Source of the DNA: Gemmatimonadota bacterium
Lineage (GTDB): Bacteria > JBHIER01 > G020348925
Reading direction: 5' to 3'
Assembly (NCBI GenBank): GCA_020348925.1
Contig: CP070758.1
Location: forward strand, 888,376-921,538
Length of the DNA: 33,163 nt
The translations under genes were made by a program, and so were the position numbers. Shown one piece after another: positions 17,755-26,082 of this stretch (position 1 is its first letter; each line of letters begins with the position of its first letter). The notes beneath the pieces were generated by a model, which worked only from the letters and a program-made list of their open reading frames with translations, was not told where the DNA came from and did no database searches.

Positions 17755-18594
17755 ATGAAGGCATGCAAAGAATTTAAAAAATTATACGTCGAATACCTCT
17801 TCGGTGAGCTTGAAGCAGAGAAGCGTGGAAACTTCGAGGGCCATTTGTCTCAATGCTCCAATTGCGCGTCCGAACTGGCAGAGATGAGGCGGACTTTGGA
17901 GATGATGGGGCACAGCAGACGTGTGGAACCTCCCGAGGAGTACTGGGACACCTACTGGTCGCGGTTGTCGACTCGTATGGAGAAAGAGCTGGCACCCAAG
18001 ACCCGGGCGAAAATCGGAATCTGGGGGAGAATCAAGGAATCCTTTCCGACCATCCCCAGCCCCGCGTACAGATGGGCGGCCGTGGCAGCAGCCCTGGTTC
18101 TCGGAATTGTTATTGGCAGATATCTCGTCACTTCGGGCGGTGTAAAGGAAGCACCCGTGGCGCAGAGCCCCGCTCAACCGGAACAGGAGATGTACGCCCA
18201 GACTGTGGACTCTCGCGCGGAAAAATACCTTGAGAAATCCAAGATTTTTCTCCTCGGCTTTGTGAACACCAACGGAGAACTCGAAGAGGGCGATTTCGAT
18301 ATGTCCCGGCAGCGTGATATTTCCCAGGGCCTCATCCAGGAGGCCTCATACCTGAAGGATAACTTACAGGGACATTCGCAGCAGAGGCTCAGAACGCTCA
18401 TTGAGGACCTGGAAACCATTCTCATCGAGATCGCCAATCTTGAAGAACAGGAAGATCTTCCCGACATCGAGCTCATCCGGGACGGCATCGACCGGAGGGG
18501 CATTTTACTGAAGATCAATGTGCATCAGATGAAAGATGAGTTTGATCGAGAAGATATGAAATCGAAGAAAGAAAGGGACAAAACACTCATCTGA
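17755..18594 (+). CDS. Membrane anti-sigma factor with zinc-finger (zf-HC2) domain
   Basis: 279 residues. The N-terminal anti-sigma zinc site is complete: C4-x25-H30-x3-C34-x2-C37 (HLSQCSNC). A single transmembrane helix (about 107-125, WAAVAAALVLGIVIGRYLV) separates the cytoplasmic sigma-binding part from a periplasmic domain of about 150 residues. The periplasmic part is mostly helical and charged, with 'SRAEKYLEKSKIFLLGF' and a possible coiled coil at about 200-270. It probably holds the ECF sigma inactive until a periplasmic signal releases it. The 12-bp gap to the HEAT gene indicates one operon. Confidence 0.9.
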   Translation: MKACKEFKKLYVEYLFGELEAEKRGNFEGHLSQCSNCASELAEMRRTLEMMGHSRRVEPPEEYWDTYWSRLSTRMEKELAPKTRAKIGIWGRIKESFPTIPSPAYRWAAVAAALVLGIVIGRYLVTSGGVKEAPVAQSPAQPEQEMYAQTVDSRAEKYLEKSKIFLLGFVNTNGELEEGDFDMSRQRDISQGLIQEASYLKDNLQGHSQQRLRTLIEDLETILIEIANLEEQEDLPDIELIRDGIDRRGILLKINVHQMKDEFDREDMKSKKERDKTLI

Positions 18595-18623
18595 GGCTCT
18601 ATACTTTGAAAGGAGTGATTGAA

Positions 18624-19454
18624 ATGGAAAAGAGAACACTATTCATCGGCGTCACGATACTATGTCTCATGAGCACTATTGCCCAGAGCAATGCCCTAAG
18701 CGCATATATGACTTCGTCATCGATTTCCATCAGCGGCGCTCAAGATGATGAAGATCGTTCCGCATCAAGAGAGGCAAGAGAAGCTTACAGGAAGGCGTAT
18801 GATCTCATCCTGGACGAAAATTGGCCGGACGCCCGGAAGAGTCTGTCGACATTCCTCGAGAAGTACGCCGAAAGCGCCTATTCTGACGACGCCAGTTTCT
18901 GGATCAGTTACACCCTTGAAAAACAGGGAAAATACGAGGACGCTTTCAAGTCCTATCAGGGTTTTGTGGAAGCATACACAAACAGCAAATATGTCGATGA
19001 CGCCGAATCAAACATGATAGCCTTGGCCAAGAAACTCTATCAGATGGGTAAGACCCAGTACAAGATCTACTTGGATGAAGCCGGCGAAGATCCTGATGAG
19101 GACATCAAGCTTCAAGCTCTGGCAGCCCTCGGTCAGATGGACAGCGAGGAAGCCCTGCCCATCCTCAAGGATGTCCTGAAAACGAGTAAGAGCAAAAAAC
19201 TGAGAGAGAAAGCGGTCTTTGTCATCAGCCAGATTGGCGGTAACGAAGCGTTAGAAACCCTCCTCGACTTAGCCAAGAACGATCCTGATCCTGATGTTCG
19301 TGAAAACGCGGTTTTCTGGATCGGTCAGGAAGGAGGACGCGAATCTCTCGGCGTGCTGATGGATGTTTTCAAGTCAACCCAGAATCAGCAGGTGCGCGAG
19401 AAGGTCGTCTTTTCGATTTCACAGATCGGTGGGCCGGAGGCCGTTGATATTTAG
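18624..19454 (+). CDS. Exported TPR-like/HEAT-repeat protein, N-terminal part up to an in-frame amber codon
   Basis: 276 residues before TAG. Start ATG 18624 is preceded by AAAGGAGTG. The signal peptide covers about 1-25. Residues about 48-135 form helical repeats like YbgF/CpoB TPRs ('YDLILDENWPDARKSLSTFL', 'ALEKQGKYEDAF'-type). From about 150, HEAT repeats (PBS-lyase type) begin, with alternating signatures AVFWIGQEGG and VVFSISQIGG. Translation stops at 19452-19454 in the middle of a repeat, where sister repeats have leucine (TTG to TAG). The same frame continues with five or more intact repeats to 20150. This is therefore a recent nonsense mutation, a sequencing error or readthrough of a gene of 508 sense-plus-amber codons. 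Confidence 0.8.
   Translation: MEKRTLFIGVTILCLMSTIAQSNALSAYMTSSSISISGAQDDEDRSASREAREAYRKAYDLILDENWPDARKSLSTFLEKYAESAYSDDASFWISYTLEKQGKYEDAFKSYQGFVEAYTNSKYVDDAESNMIALAKKLYQMGKTQYKIYLDEAGEDPDEDIKLQALAALGQMDSEEALPILKDVLKTSKSKKLREKAVFVISQIGGNEALETLLDLAKNDPDPDVRENAVFWIGQEGGRESLGVLMDVFKSTQNQQVREKVVFSISQIGGPEAVDI
19452..19454 (+). other. In-frame amber codon splitting the first HEAT gene
   Basis: The repeat reads EAVDI-stop-TTIAKTDKD, where sister repeats read EALETLLDLAKNDPD and KAIETLIDIAKNDKD. The stop falls exactly on a conserved Leu position. Several neighbouring genes (for example those ending at 4886, 7546, 13359 and 22232) use TAG as their terminal stop, so amber is not globally reassigned here. 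Confidence 0.85.
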
Positions 19455-20150
19455 ACAACAATCGCCAAAACCGACAAAGACCCGGACATCAGGGAAAACG
19501 CCGTTTTCTGGATCGGTCAGGAAGGGGATGAGGACGTCCTCGACGCCCTGTGGGATATTTTCAACAGCACGGAGGATAAGGGGGTACGCGAAAAGGTGGT
19601 CTTCTCTATCTCACAGGTGGGCGGCAGAGAGGCCATGGGAATACTCGAGAGGATAGCCCGGGACAATTCGGACTCTGAAGTCCAGGAAAAAGCGATCTTC
19701 TGGATCGGCCAAGAAGGGGGATCGGAGAGTCTCGAAATTCTGACGGATATTATCGATGAGGTCATAGAGTCAGAAATTCGGAAGAAGGTTGTCTTCTCGA
19801 TTTCACAGATCGGCGGGTCGAAGGCTATTGAAACTCTCATTGACATTGCCAAAAACGACAAGGATCCTGAGGTCCGGGAGAATGCGATCTTTTGGATCGG
19901 CCAGGAAGGCGGGACTGAAGGTCTGGACGCGTTGTGGGATATCTATCAAACAACGACCGACCGGGAAGTCAAGGAGAAGATCGTCTTTTCGATCAGCGAA
20001 GTGGGTGGAAAACGTGCCGTCGAAAAGTTAGTCCTCATAGCCAAAAACGACAAGGATATCGAGGTCAGAAAAAAAGCCATTTTCTGGTTGGGTGAATCCG
20101 GTGATCCGAGGGCACGCGAGGCGTTGCTTGAAATATTGGAAGGGAAATAA
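19455..20150 (+). pseudogene. HEAT-repeat protein, C-terminal part downstream of the amber codon
   Basis: 231 further codons in the same frame as 18624-19454. They contain alternating HEAT repeats 'RENAVFWIGQEG' / 'REKVVFSISQVGG', ending in 'LGESGDPRAREALLEILEGK'. No Shine-Dalgarno precedes the first internal GTG (19596) or the other internal starts, so independent translation is unlikely. It shows no further stop or frameshift, so the disruption is either very young or tolerated through readthrough. It is 21 bp from the next HEAT gene start. Confidence 0.75.
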
Positions 20151-20171
20151 ACAGTGATGGAGGTGATTGAA

Positions 20172-21371
20172 ATGAAACAATCCAATCATATTCGTCAGAT
20201 CGTCGCAGGTATTCTCATCGCGGCGGCTTGCTTCGGATGGTATGTCTTGACGGAGGGCAAAATACCCCAGGTGGTGCGATACGATGGCGGGGATGAGCCG
20301 TTAGTTGAAAAATGGAAATGGGCTCTGAATGAGGGGAAATCCGTTCAAGATCATGATGCCTTCTGGATCGGATACTCCGTTACAAAATGGATGAGCCCGC
20401 ACGAGTTCTACGGCGATGACTGTATCTACCGCAGAGGCGGTGGCAGAACCATTCAGCAGCTCATAAGTGGGGATACGATCATCCGCTTGGAGGAGACGGA
20501 TGAGGGGGACGACCTGAGACGGATTACCCTCGGGGCTTTGAAGAACCTTGGCGACGATGAGGCGGCTGAAAAGCTTCAGCGTGAATACCATGATGATGAG
20601 GACCGTGCCGAGAGAGATCTCGCCATCTTGGCTTATTATGAAACGACAAAAAACACACCGCGTCTGGAGGATGTGAAAATTCGGAGGATGGACCGAAGAT
20701 ATGAACCTGAAGGAGATGTACTGTACTGGTTGGGGCACACGGAGGATGGGGAAAGTATCGATTTATTATGGGATTTATTCCACGAAGCCGACCGGTTGAA
20801 GTTGCAGAAACATATCGCGACAGCGATTGGGGTCCACGATGCACCAAAAGAGGTTGTTCCTCTCCTGGAAAAGATCGCTTGTGGAGACTACCGAGAGAAG
20901 CTGAGGGAAAACGCCATCTTCTGGTTGGGTCAACAGAAAGGAGAAGAAAGCCTGAGGGTTCTTAAAAGGTTGCTGCGGGACGAGAGGGATTTCGAATTGA
21001 GGGAGAAAGTTATTTTTTCAATATACTGTTACGGCGGTGAAGAGGCTATCTCCATTCTCTCCGATGCTGCCCGCGGGGACCGATCCACGAAGGTGAGGAA
21101 AGAGGCCGTCTTCTGGCTGGGACAGCTGGCGGCGGCAAAGACCCTTGATATACTGTCCGATATCGCGATCGATTCGGAGGAAACGGAGATTCAGGAGCAC
21201 GCGGTCTTTGCCATCAGTCAGCACTCCGATGACGAAGCCGTACCGACACTGATCAAAATTGCCAAGACACATAGAAACCCTGAAGTCAGAAAGAAAGCCA
21301 TTTTCTGGCTCGGCCAGACTGAGGATGAACGGGCACTCGATTTCTTTGTGGAACTTTTAAAAGGTGATTGA
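20172..21371 (+). CDS. Second exported/anchored HEAT-repeat protein
   Basis: 399 residues from ATG 20172, chosen because GGAGGTGATTGAA precedes it, the same leader as the first HEAT gene; GTG 20154 is in frame upstream but poorly placed. The N-terminus has a basic start and a hydrophobic segment (about 8-26), a signal peptide or anchor. Residues about 35-150 are unrecognised, with a 'DAFWIGYSVTKWM' segment echoing the repeat signature. HEAT/PBS-lyase repeats (about 150-399) again alternate AIFWLGQ and VIFSIYC/AVFAISQ types. Likely a periplasmic protein-binding scaffold made with its two neighbours; ligand unknown. Confidence 0.85.
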   Translation: MKQSNHIRQIVAGILIAAACFGWYVLTEGKIPQVVRYDGGDEPLVEKWKWALNEGKSVQDHDAFWIGYSVTKWMSPHEFYGDDCIYRRGGGRTIQQLISGDTIIRLEETDEGDDLRRITLGALKNLGDDEAAEKLQREYHDDEDRAERDLAILAYYETTKNTPRLEDVKIRRMDRRYEPEGDVLYWLGHTEDGESIDLLWDLFHEADRLKLQKHIATAIGVHDAPKEVVPLLEKIACGDYREKLRENAIFWLGQQKGEESLRVLKRLLRDERDFELREKVIFSIYCYGGEEAISILSDAARGDRSTKVRKEAVFWLGQLAAAKTLDILSDIAIDSEETEIQEHAVFAISQHSDDEAVPTLIKIAKTHRNPEVRKKAIFWLGQTEDERALDFFVELLKGD

Positions 21372-21377
21372 TTTCGG

Positions 21378-21407
21378 TGTAACCTTTAAAAGACTCGGAA
21401 CGTCTAA
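21378..21407 (+). promoter_or_regulatory. ECF-type promoter upstream of the third HEAT gene
   Basis: TGTAACC (21378-21384), a 16-nt spacer, then CGTCTAA (21401-21407). Motif and spacing are identical to the sigma-gene promoter at 17116-17139. It would give a leader of about 53 nt to ATG 21465, letting the third HEAT gene be induced separately. Confidence 0.6.
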
Positions 21408-21464
21408 CCATACGAAAGAACGATTCAATTTTCAATTTAATATATTAAAGAGGAGGGATGAAAA

Positions 21465-22232
21465 ATGAAGCGTACTCTTATCGCACTCGTTCTCGTAAGC
21501 CTCATCGGTCTTCTCGTCCTTTCATACGCCGTTGCACATGATGATGAAAGTGGTCACAAGAAGGAGAAGGCGAAGGCCAAGGTTTATTGGAATGATGATT
21601 GGGATCTTGATTTTCATCACGATTGGCAATGGGATTTCTCGGACCTCGAAGAATTAGAAAGTCTCGAAGCTCTGAAAGGTCTCGAAGCTTTAAAAGGATT
21701 GGAGGCCCTTGAGGATTTGGATTTCGACTTTGACTTCGATTTCGAGTTCGATTTTGATCATTGTTTCGAAGCGTGGGAACATACGGATAATATATGGGAC
21801 CATTTACCTGTTCTTCCAAATCCGGTTATAGCCCTTCCACTGCCTCCCCTACCCCCTCTCCCTGCGATGACGAAGGACTGTCTTTCCCATTTCCACTGGG
21901 ATTGGGATGGGTGCGACGACTACATAGAGCATGAGGATCTCACGGAAGAGGAGGAATTACGCCTGCATACCCTCTCCGCCCTCCGCAAGTTGGACGGAGA
22001 TGAATCCATACCCATTTTAGAGGAAATATTGAGAGAGGAAGAAAATCCCGCCATTCGGAGCAAAGCACTTTCTGTTCTGAATATGATCGACGATGATCGA
22101 GTCGTCCCCATTTTGGGAGAGGTGGCGAAACACGACAGTAATCATCGGATCAAAAAAAGAGCCATATATTATTTGGGAATATCGGGCGACGACCGGGCCT
22201 TAGAGATCCTGAAGGAGATCTTGGAAAAGTAG
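21465..22232 (+). CDS. Secreted low-complexity protein with C-terminal HEAT repeats
   Basis: 255 residues with a clear signal peptide (MKRTLIALVLVSLIGLLVLS, cleavage near AVA|H). The mature N-terminal part is strikingly biased: Trp/Asp/His-rich (WNDDWDLDFHHDWQWDF), then repeats of LEALKG, then DFDFDFDFEFDFDH, then a proline stretch (PLPPLPPLPA). The C-terminal third (about 160-255) holds three short HEAT repeats ('YYLGISGDDRALEILKEILEK' at the end). Shine-Dalgarno AGAGGAGGG is strong. The acidic/His/Trp region could bind cations or carbohydrate, but that is speculation. It is convergent with the next gene, with only 3 bp between stop codons. Confidence 0.85.
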   Translation: MKRTLIALVLVSLIGLLVLSYAVAHDDESGHKKEKAKAKVYWNDDWDLDFHHDWQWDFSDLEELESLEALKGLEALKGLEALEDLDFDFDFDFEFDFDHCFEAWEHTDNIWDHLPVLPNPVIALPLPPLPPLPAMTKDCLSHFHWDWDGCDDYIEHEDLTEEEELRLHTLSALRKLDGDESIPILEEILREEENPAIRSKALSVLNMIDDDRVVPILGEVAKHDSNHRIKKRAIYYLGISGDDRALEILKEILEK

Positions 22233-22235
22233 GAC

Positions 22236-22988
22236 TTAAAAGAGATCGTATCCGGCGTAACGCATCCGAGCCACGGCCGTCGGATATGGACTGCAATCCT
22301 CTTCCTCGAGGTAGTCATAATAGCCTATCCTTTCGAGCTGCCGAATCATTTCCTTGCGCTCTTTCGAAGGCATAACCCGCGGATCGCTCATACAGGCGAC
22401 CCTCATATCGGTTCCAAGTTCAAGAAGATACCCCACAGCCTTGAAAGGTAGATTGAAGAAATCACCCAAGGCCCCGGTCCTTCGTTCAAAACCCCAGGCA
22501 TCACCGGCCTTGATGGAAACTCGAATATAGAGATTCTCATATTTGGACAGCGCTTCAGCATACGATCTGTCGTGTCCCAGGAGAATGCCGTTCGTCTCAA
22601 GAATGAATAAATATCCCAGAGGATCTGTAAGATCGAGAAGCTGGAGAAGGTGCTCTCTGTTCAACGTCGGTTCGCCACCGGATATGCGCAGTCTGCCAAC
22701 ACGTTTCCTTCTGGCGATGTTGATCAATCGATTGAACACCTGCTGAGGTGAGTAGAACTGACCGTGCTTTTCAGGGTAATCCCGCGACCAATCGACCCAG
22801 CAGAAGGGACAGCGCAAGCAGCAGCCAACCAGATAGCCAGTGGCGATCCCTCCGTACACACCGACCTTGTAAAAGTCGGTATACTTTCTCGAAGATCCTC
22901 TGCCGACGATACTCATTGTCTTCTCGCATAAATCCAGCGGGTCAAAGGGCTCGAATTTCGGTGTGAGATATCTGGGGTAGTCTTTCAT
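22236..22988 (-). CDS. Radical SAM protein of an archaeal-type uncharacterised family
   Basis: 250 residues. The radical SAM cluster motif C57-x3-C61-x2-C64 sits in 'GCCLRCPFCWVDWSRDYPE', followed by the SAM-binding 'RISGGEPTL' (about 99-107) and 'FILETNGILLG'. The N-terminal 'PFDPLDLCEKT', 'RKYTDFYKVGVYGGIATGY' and the late 'ACMSDPRVM' match, as I recall them, a conserved family common in Thermococcales and methanogens and sparse in bacteria. Reaction unknown. The start codon has only a weak GAAAAG before it. The last gene of a minus-strand group. Confidence 0.85.
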   Translation of the reverse strand: MKDYPRYLTPKFEPFDPLDLCEKTMSIVGRGSSRKYTDFYKVGVYGGIATGYLVGCCLRCPFCWVDWSRDYPEKHGQFYSPQQVFNRLINIARRKRVGRLRISGGEPTLNREHLLQLLDLTDPLGYLFILETNGILLGHDRSYAEALSKYENLYIRVSIKAGDAWGFERRTGALGDFFNLPFKAVGYLLELGTDMRVACMSDPRVMPSKERKEMIRQLERIGYYDYLEEEDCSPYPTAVARMRYAGYDLF

Positions 22989-23004
22989 CTTTTCGATTTT
23001 CGTT

Positions 23005-23098
23005 TTTTACCACAGAGACTCTGTGATGCTGAGCGTTGAATAACCTTCAAGGGACTGAGATTTACGAAAAAATAACTCCGTGCACTCAGCATCTCAAT
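23005..23098. repeat. Dispersed intergenic inverted-repeat element (ACCACAGAGAC type)
   Basis: TTTTTTACCACAGAGACTCT leads into GATGCTGAG (23025-23033), which pairs with CTCAGCATC (23085-23093). The start, TTTTACCACAGAGAC, recurs at 27273-27287. Such CACAGAG/CTCAGC units are typical of small non-autonomous dispersed repeats in environmental genomes. Confidence 0.55.
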
Positions 23099-23116
23099 GA
23101 TTGACAAATAAAAAGA

Positions 23117-23722
23117 TTATATTTCCTCCCTTTGAACACATTCTATGACTCTTTCAGGCGTAAGGATGTAATCGATCCGTTTATCCCATCTTTCCATCAA
23201 TTCTGAGAAATCATCGAGAATCTGCTTCTCGTGCACGACCGTCAATGTCTTTTCATTTCCCCCGATAAGTCGACGTTTCCTCAGATGCTCCCACTCCTGA
23301 TCGCCGTATCCCTTCCCTTTTCCCAACCTGTTTCCTTTGAGATCCACAGCAACGCTGCCCTGGACGAAGAGGTCGATCTTCGTCTCGAGCACCTTTCCGA
23401 ACCGGCGAAACCCTTTTATACTGGTAGCCTGCCCGATACGTTCTCTCTCCACAATCTGGAGAAACCCGGTCATGTGGGGCAAAGCCACGGCGAGAATTTT
23501 CCCCTCTTCAAGAACAATCTCTCGTATTCTCTTCAGTACTCGGTCTGGAGCACAAAAGATGCACCTCGCCTCCTTGAACTCGGGTACACTTCGTATCCGT
23601 TCCCCGGCCTCATCACTCCCTGTAAAATTGGGAATCCGCCCGTGGCAGGGCCGTGGAAAGGTGACGAGATTCTTATCTTCTAAATACGTCCAAATTCTTT
23701 TTCGTATATCGTCCTTCGTCAT
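23117..23722 (-). CDS. 5-formyltetrahydrofolate cyclo-ligase family protein (archaeal/MTHFSD-like type)
   Basis: 201 residues, a little longer than bacterial YgfA. The family's C-terminal phosphate loop is seen as 'GNRLGKGKGYGDQEWEHL' (about 131-148), and the N-terminal half has 'RIPNFTGSDEAGERI' and 'KEARCIFCAPDRVLKRI'. The enzyme would activate 5-formyl-THF to 5,10-methenyl-THF with ATP. Homologues of this subgroup (archaea and MTHFSD-like) are less well studied, so activity is inferred. Shine-Dalgarno AAGGA precedes the ATG. It lies 34 bp downstream of the DUF488 gene, likely the same operon. Confidence 0.82.
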   Translation of the reverse strand: MTKDDIRKRIWTYLEDKNLVTFPRPCHGRIPNFTGSDEAGERIRSVPEFKEARCIFCAPDRVLKRIREIVLEEGKILAVALPHMTGFLQIVERERIGQATSIKGFRRFGKVLETKIDLFVQGSVAVDLKGNRLGKGKGYGDQEWEHLRKRRLIGGNEKTLTVVHEKQILDDFSELMERWDKRIDYILTPERVIECVQREEI

Positions 23723-23756
23723 TTGAGATCCTTTTCACCCACCCACATATTCTCAC

Positions 23757-24209
23757 TCAATCTTTCAGGAAATCAAGCTGTTCCTCTGGCTCCCAGGTTT
23801 TATTCGCCTCAATAATATGGATGACGCTCCGACCCCTCGCTCTCAACCGATCCGCAATAAACCTGCGATGACACCGCCAGGGCAATCTTTCGGCACACAC
23901 AATAACGGAAGACTCCGTTTCAGCCATGCGCTCGACTCGATCGAGAGCTTTCTGAAAAGGATCGGTTTCCATGTAGCTTTTATATCCACCTGCGCGATAT
24001 CCTCCCAACGTATCCCCTGAATAACTGTATAGAAATCCCTTCGACTCCAACATACTCAAAAGATTCTCTTTCTTGAAATGGGCGAACTTTGAGGTAGGAA
24101 ACCTCCGCACGTCTATGACCCGCTGAATCTCATACTCCCGCAAAACATCCAGGAACTCTTTGATGCTCCGATCACTGGTACCGAGAGTATAGATGGATTT
24201 TTCATTCAT
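23757..24209 (-). CDS. DUF488-family protein
   Basis: 150 residues with the DUF488 hallmarks: 'YTLGTSDRSIKEF' at the N-terminus, 'RVIDVRRFPTSKFAHF', 'YSGDTLGGYRAGGY', and the conserved late 'VIVCAERLPWRCHRRFIADRL' region (about 101-121) with Cys-x(n)-CHR. The function of the family is not established; the conserved Cys, Glu and Arg suggest an enzyme. The ATG directly follows the stop of a tiny ORF. Confidence 0.88.
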   Translation of the reverse strand: MNEKSIYTLGTSDRSIKEFLDVLREYEIQRVIDVRRFPTSKFAHFKKENLLSMLESKGFLYSYSGDTLGGYRAGGYKSYMETDPFQKALDRVERMAETESSVIVCAERLPWRCHRRFIADRLRARGRSVIHIIEANKTWEPEEQLDFLKD

Positions 24210-24392
24210 TTAGAAAAGTTTCCAATTTTGATTCAAACAGGGAAGAACAAGCTTTACGAAAATCTCCTCGGTAACGACAGCTCGTTGCACTCCAAATCTA
24301 TTTCCACGAATAATGGGAGTTAAATGATTCATCATTTCAAAGTTTTCCGGGAATTCAGAAAAAATCCCCTTCAAGTCAACGTGTATTCCCAA
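24210..24392 (-). CDS. Possible 60-residue hypothetical protein
   Basis: A TTG-initiated frame (an internal ATG is also possible) that overlaps the end of polX by 17 bp and stops immediately before the DUF488 ATG (TAA-ATG). The tight fit between neighbours hints that it is translated. The sequence ('RFGVQRAVVTEEIFVKLVLP') matches no family I know, and no good Shine-Dalgarno is present. Confidence 0.3.
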   Translation of the reverse strand: MGIHVDLKGIFSEFPENFEMMNHLTPIIRGNRFGVQRAVVTEEIFVKLVLPCLNQNWKLF

Positions 24393-26082
24393 AATATTTC
24401 AACAGCTTTTTCAACGGATACGTATTGATCACGTCTTCTCGTCCGAGCCATCCTCTTCGAGCGACAGCCACACCCAATCTCATCATCCACAACTGATCAA
24501 GATGATGGGCATCGGTACCGATAGCCAGCCTCGCTCCCATCTCCTTCGCTTTCCTGCAGGAAACGTCATCGAGATCGAGACGCTCAGAGTGCGCATTAAT
24601 TTCCAGGACAGTACCGGTCTCGGCGGCCGTTCGCATCACGGCGTCAAGATTCACATCATATCCCTCACGGCTGGAGATGAGTCGTCCGGTCGGGTGGGCA
24701 ATACTATCGACATGCGGATTCTCCATGGCCTTGATCATTCGCTCGGTGACGTTCTTCTTGAACCCGGAATGAATTGCCGCCACCACGACGTCCAATTTTT
24801 CCAACAATTCATCAGGACAGTCGAGATGACCATCAGTTTTGATGTCAACCTCAATTCCCGAAAGAAGCGTAACACATGATATTCGTTTATTGATAGCTTC
24901 GATCTCCTCAATTTTTTCAACCAACTTCTGCTGCGAGACACCACCGGCGTAAAAGACCGATTCCGAATGATCACAGAGCGCTACATATTCGTATCCCATT
25001 TCTCTGGCCCGAACTGCGATCTCCTCCAGCGATGCCGACCCATCGCTGTAGCTGGAGTGAACGTGCAGGTCCCCTCGAACCTCCTGATACTCGACCAATT
25101 TCGGCAAGTGATCTGAAAGTGCCACCTCCACCTCACCCCGATCCTCCCTCATCTCCGGGGGAATCCAGGGTAACCCGAGGGCGGCATACACCTCCTCCTC
25201 TGTTTTGCCGCCTATCTTCTTTTCTCCTTGAAAAACTCCATACTCGTTCACTTTCAATCCCCGCTCCCTGGCGAGCCCTCTGAGGCGGACGTTGTGATCC
25301 TTCGATCCGGTAAAATACTGCATCGCCGCTCCGAAGGAGTCAGGTTTGACAACCCTGAGATCCACCTGAATGCCACCCTCGACAATGACACTCCCCTTCG
25401 TCTCCCCGGCGGCCAACACCTCCTCCACCAGATCGAAACGGATAAAGTGGTCGATAATATCTTTCCCCTTACGGCCGGTTGCAAGAATGTCGATATCACC
25501 GATGTTCTCGCGCATCCGGCGCAGGCTTCCGGCAGGAGTAATGTCTAAAACTCCCTTCACCCTCTTCAATTGCTCGACAATCGACTCAACGAGCGGTAGG
25601 GCAACGCCCAGGGGAATTCTGCCCAGGCTGGCGGACCGGAGTTCAATCCCTCTCAAAATATTCTCAATTTTCTTCGCTCCCATGCCAGGTAAGGATTCCA
25701 AGGCTCTACTGTCAATAGTCTTCTTCAGATCCTCCAGATTCTTCACCCCAAGTTCTTTATGGACCAGGGCCAGTGTCTTCGGTCCAAGCCCCTGAATGGA
25801 CATCAGCTCCATGAACCCATCCGGTACACTCTTCGTCACCTCTTCATATTTGCTCATCCGGCCGGTTTTCAGATACTCATCGATCTTCTTGGCAAGGGCC
25901 ACTCCTATACCTGGGATACTTCGAAGTTTCCCATTCTCCCAGTTCAGTTCGATATCTTCCCGAAGATCACTGAGAACCCGGGCCGCCTTCCGATAGGCGT
26001 TCACTTTGAACGATAGTTCTCCCTGAAACTCAAGGATGTCGGCTATCTCTTCAAACATCGAAGCAATCGTTCGGTTTTTCAT
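24376..26082 (-). CDS. polX: Family X DNA polymerase with PHP exonuclease domain
   Basis: 568 residues, standard PolX length. The N-terminal helix-hairpin-helix region (about 1-150; 'SIPGIGVALAKKI', 'SIQGLGPKTLALV', 'SLPGMGAKKIENI') is followed by the polymerase palm with catalytic aspartates in 'GDIDILATG' and 'VDLRVV'. The C-terminal PHP domain (about 340-560) has 'RGDLHVHSSYSDGS', 'ALCDHSES', 'SGIEVDI', 'AIHSG', 'AHPTGR' and 'GTDAHH', the metal ligands of a 3'-5' exonuclease. It acts in gap filling and base-excision repair. First gene of its minus-strand group; a 367-bp AT-rich gap lies upstream. Confidence 0.95.
   Translation of the reverse strand: MKNRTIASMFEEIADILEFQGELSFKVNAYRKAARVLSDLREDIELNWENGKLRSIPGIGVALAKKIDEYLKTGRMSKYEEVTKSVPDGFMELMSIQGLGPKTLALVHKELGVKNLEDLKKTIDSRALESLPGMGAKKIENILRGIELRSASLGRIPLGVALPLVESIVEQLKRVKGVLDITPAGSLRRMRENIGDIDILATGRKGKDIIDHFIRFDLVEEVLAAGETKGSVIVEGGIQVDLRVVKPDSFGAAMQYFTGSKDHNVRLRGLARERGLKVNEYGVFQGEKKIGGKTEEEVYAALGLPWIPPEMREDRGEVEVALSDHLPKLVEYQEVRGDLHVHSSYSDGSASLEEIAVRAREMGYEYVALCDHSESVFYAGGVSQQKLVEKIEEIEAINKRISCVTLLSGIEVDIKTDGHLDCPDELLEKLDVVVAAIHSGFKKNVTERMIKAMENPHVDSIAHPTGRLISSREGYDVNLDAVMRTAAETGTVLEINAHSERLDLDDVSCRKAKEMGARLAIGTDAHHLDQLWMMRLGVAVARRGWLGREDVINTYPLKKLLKYFGNTR

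Noticed and set aside
19452-19454. Genome-wide amber reassignment explaining the internal TAG
   Set aside because: Several neighbouring genes end in TAG at their natural C-termini, and no other internal TAG was found.
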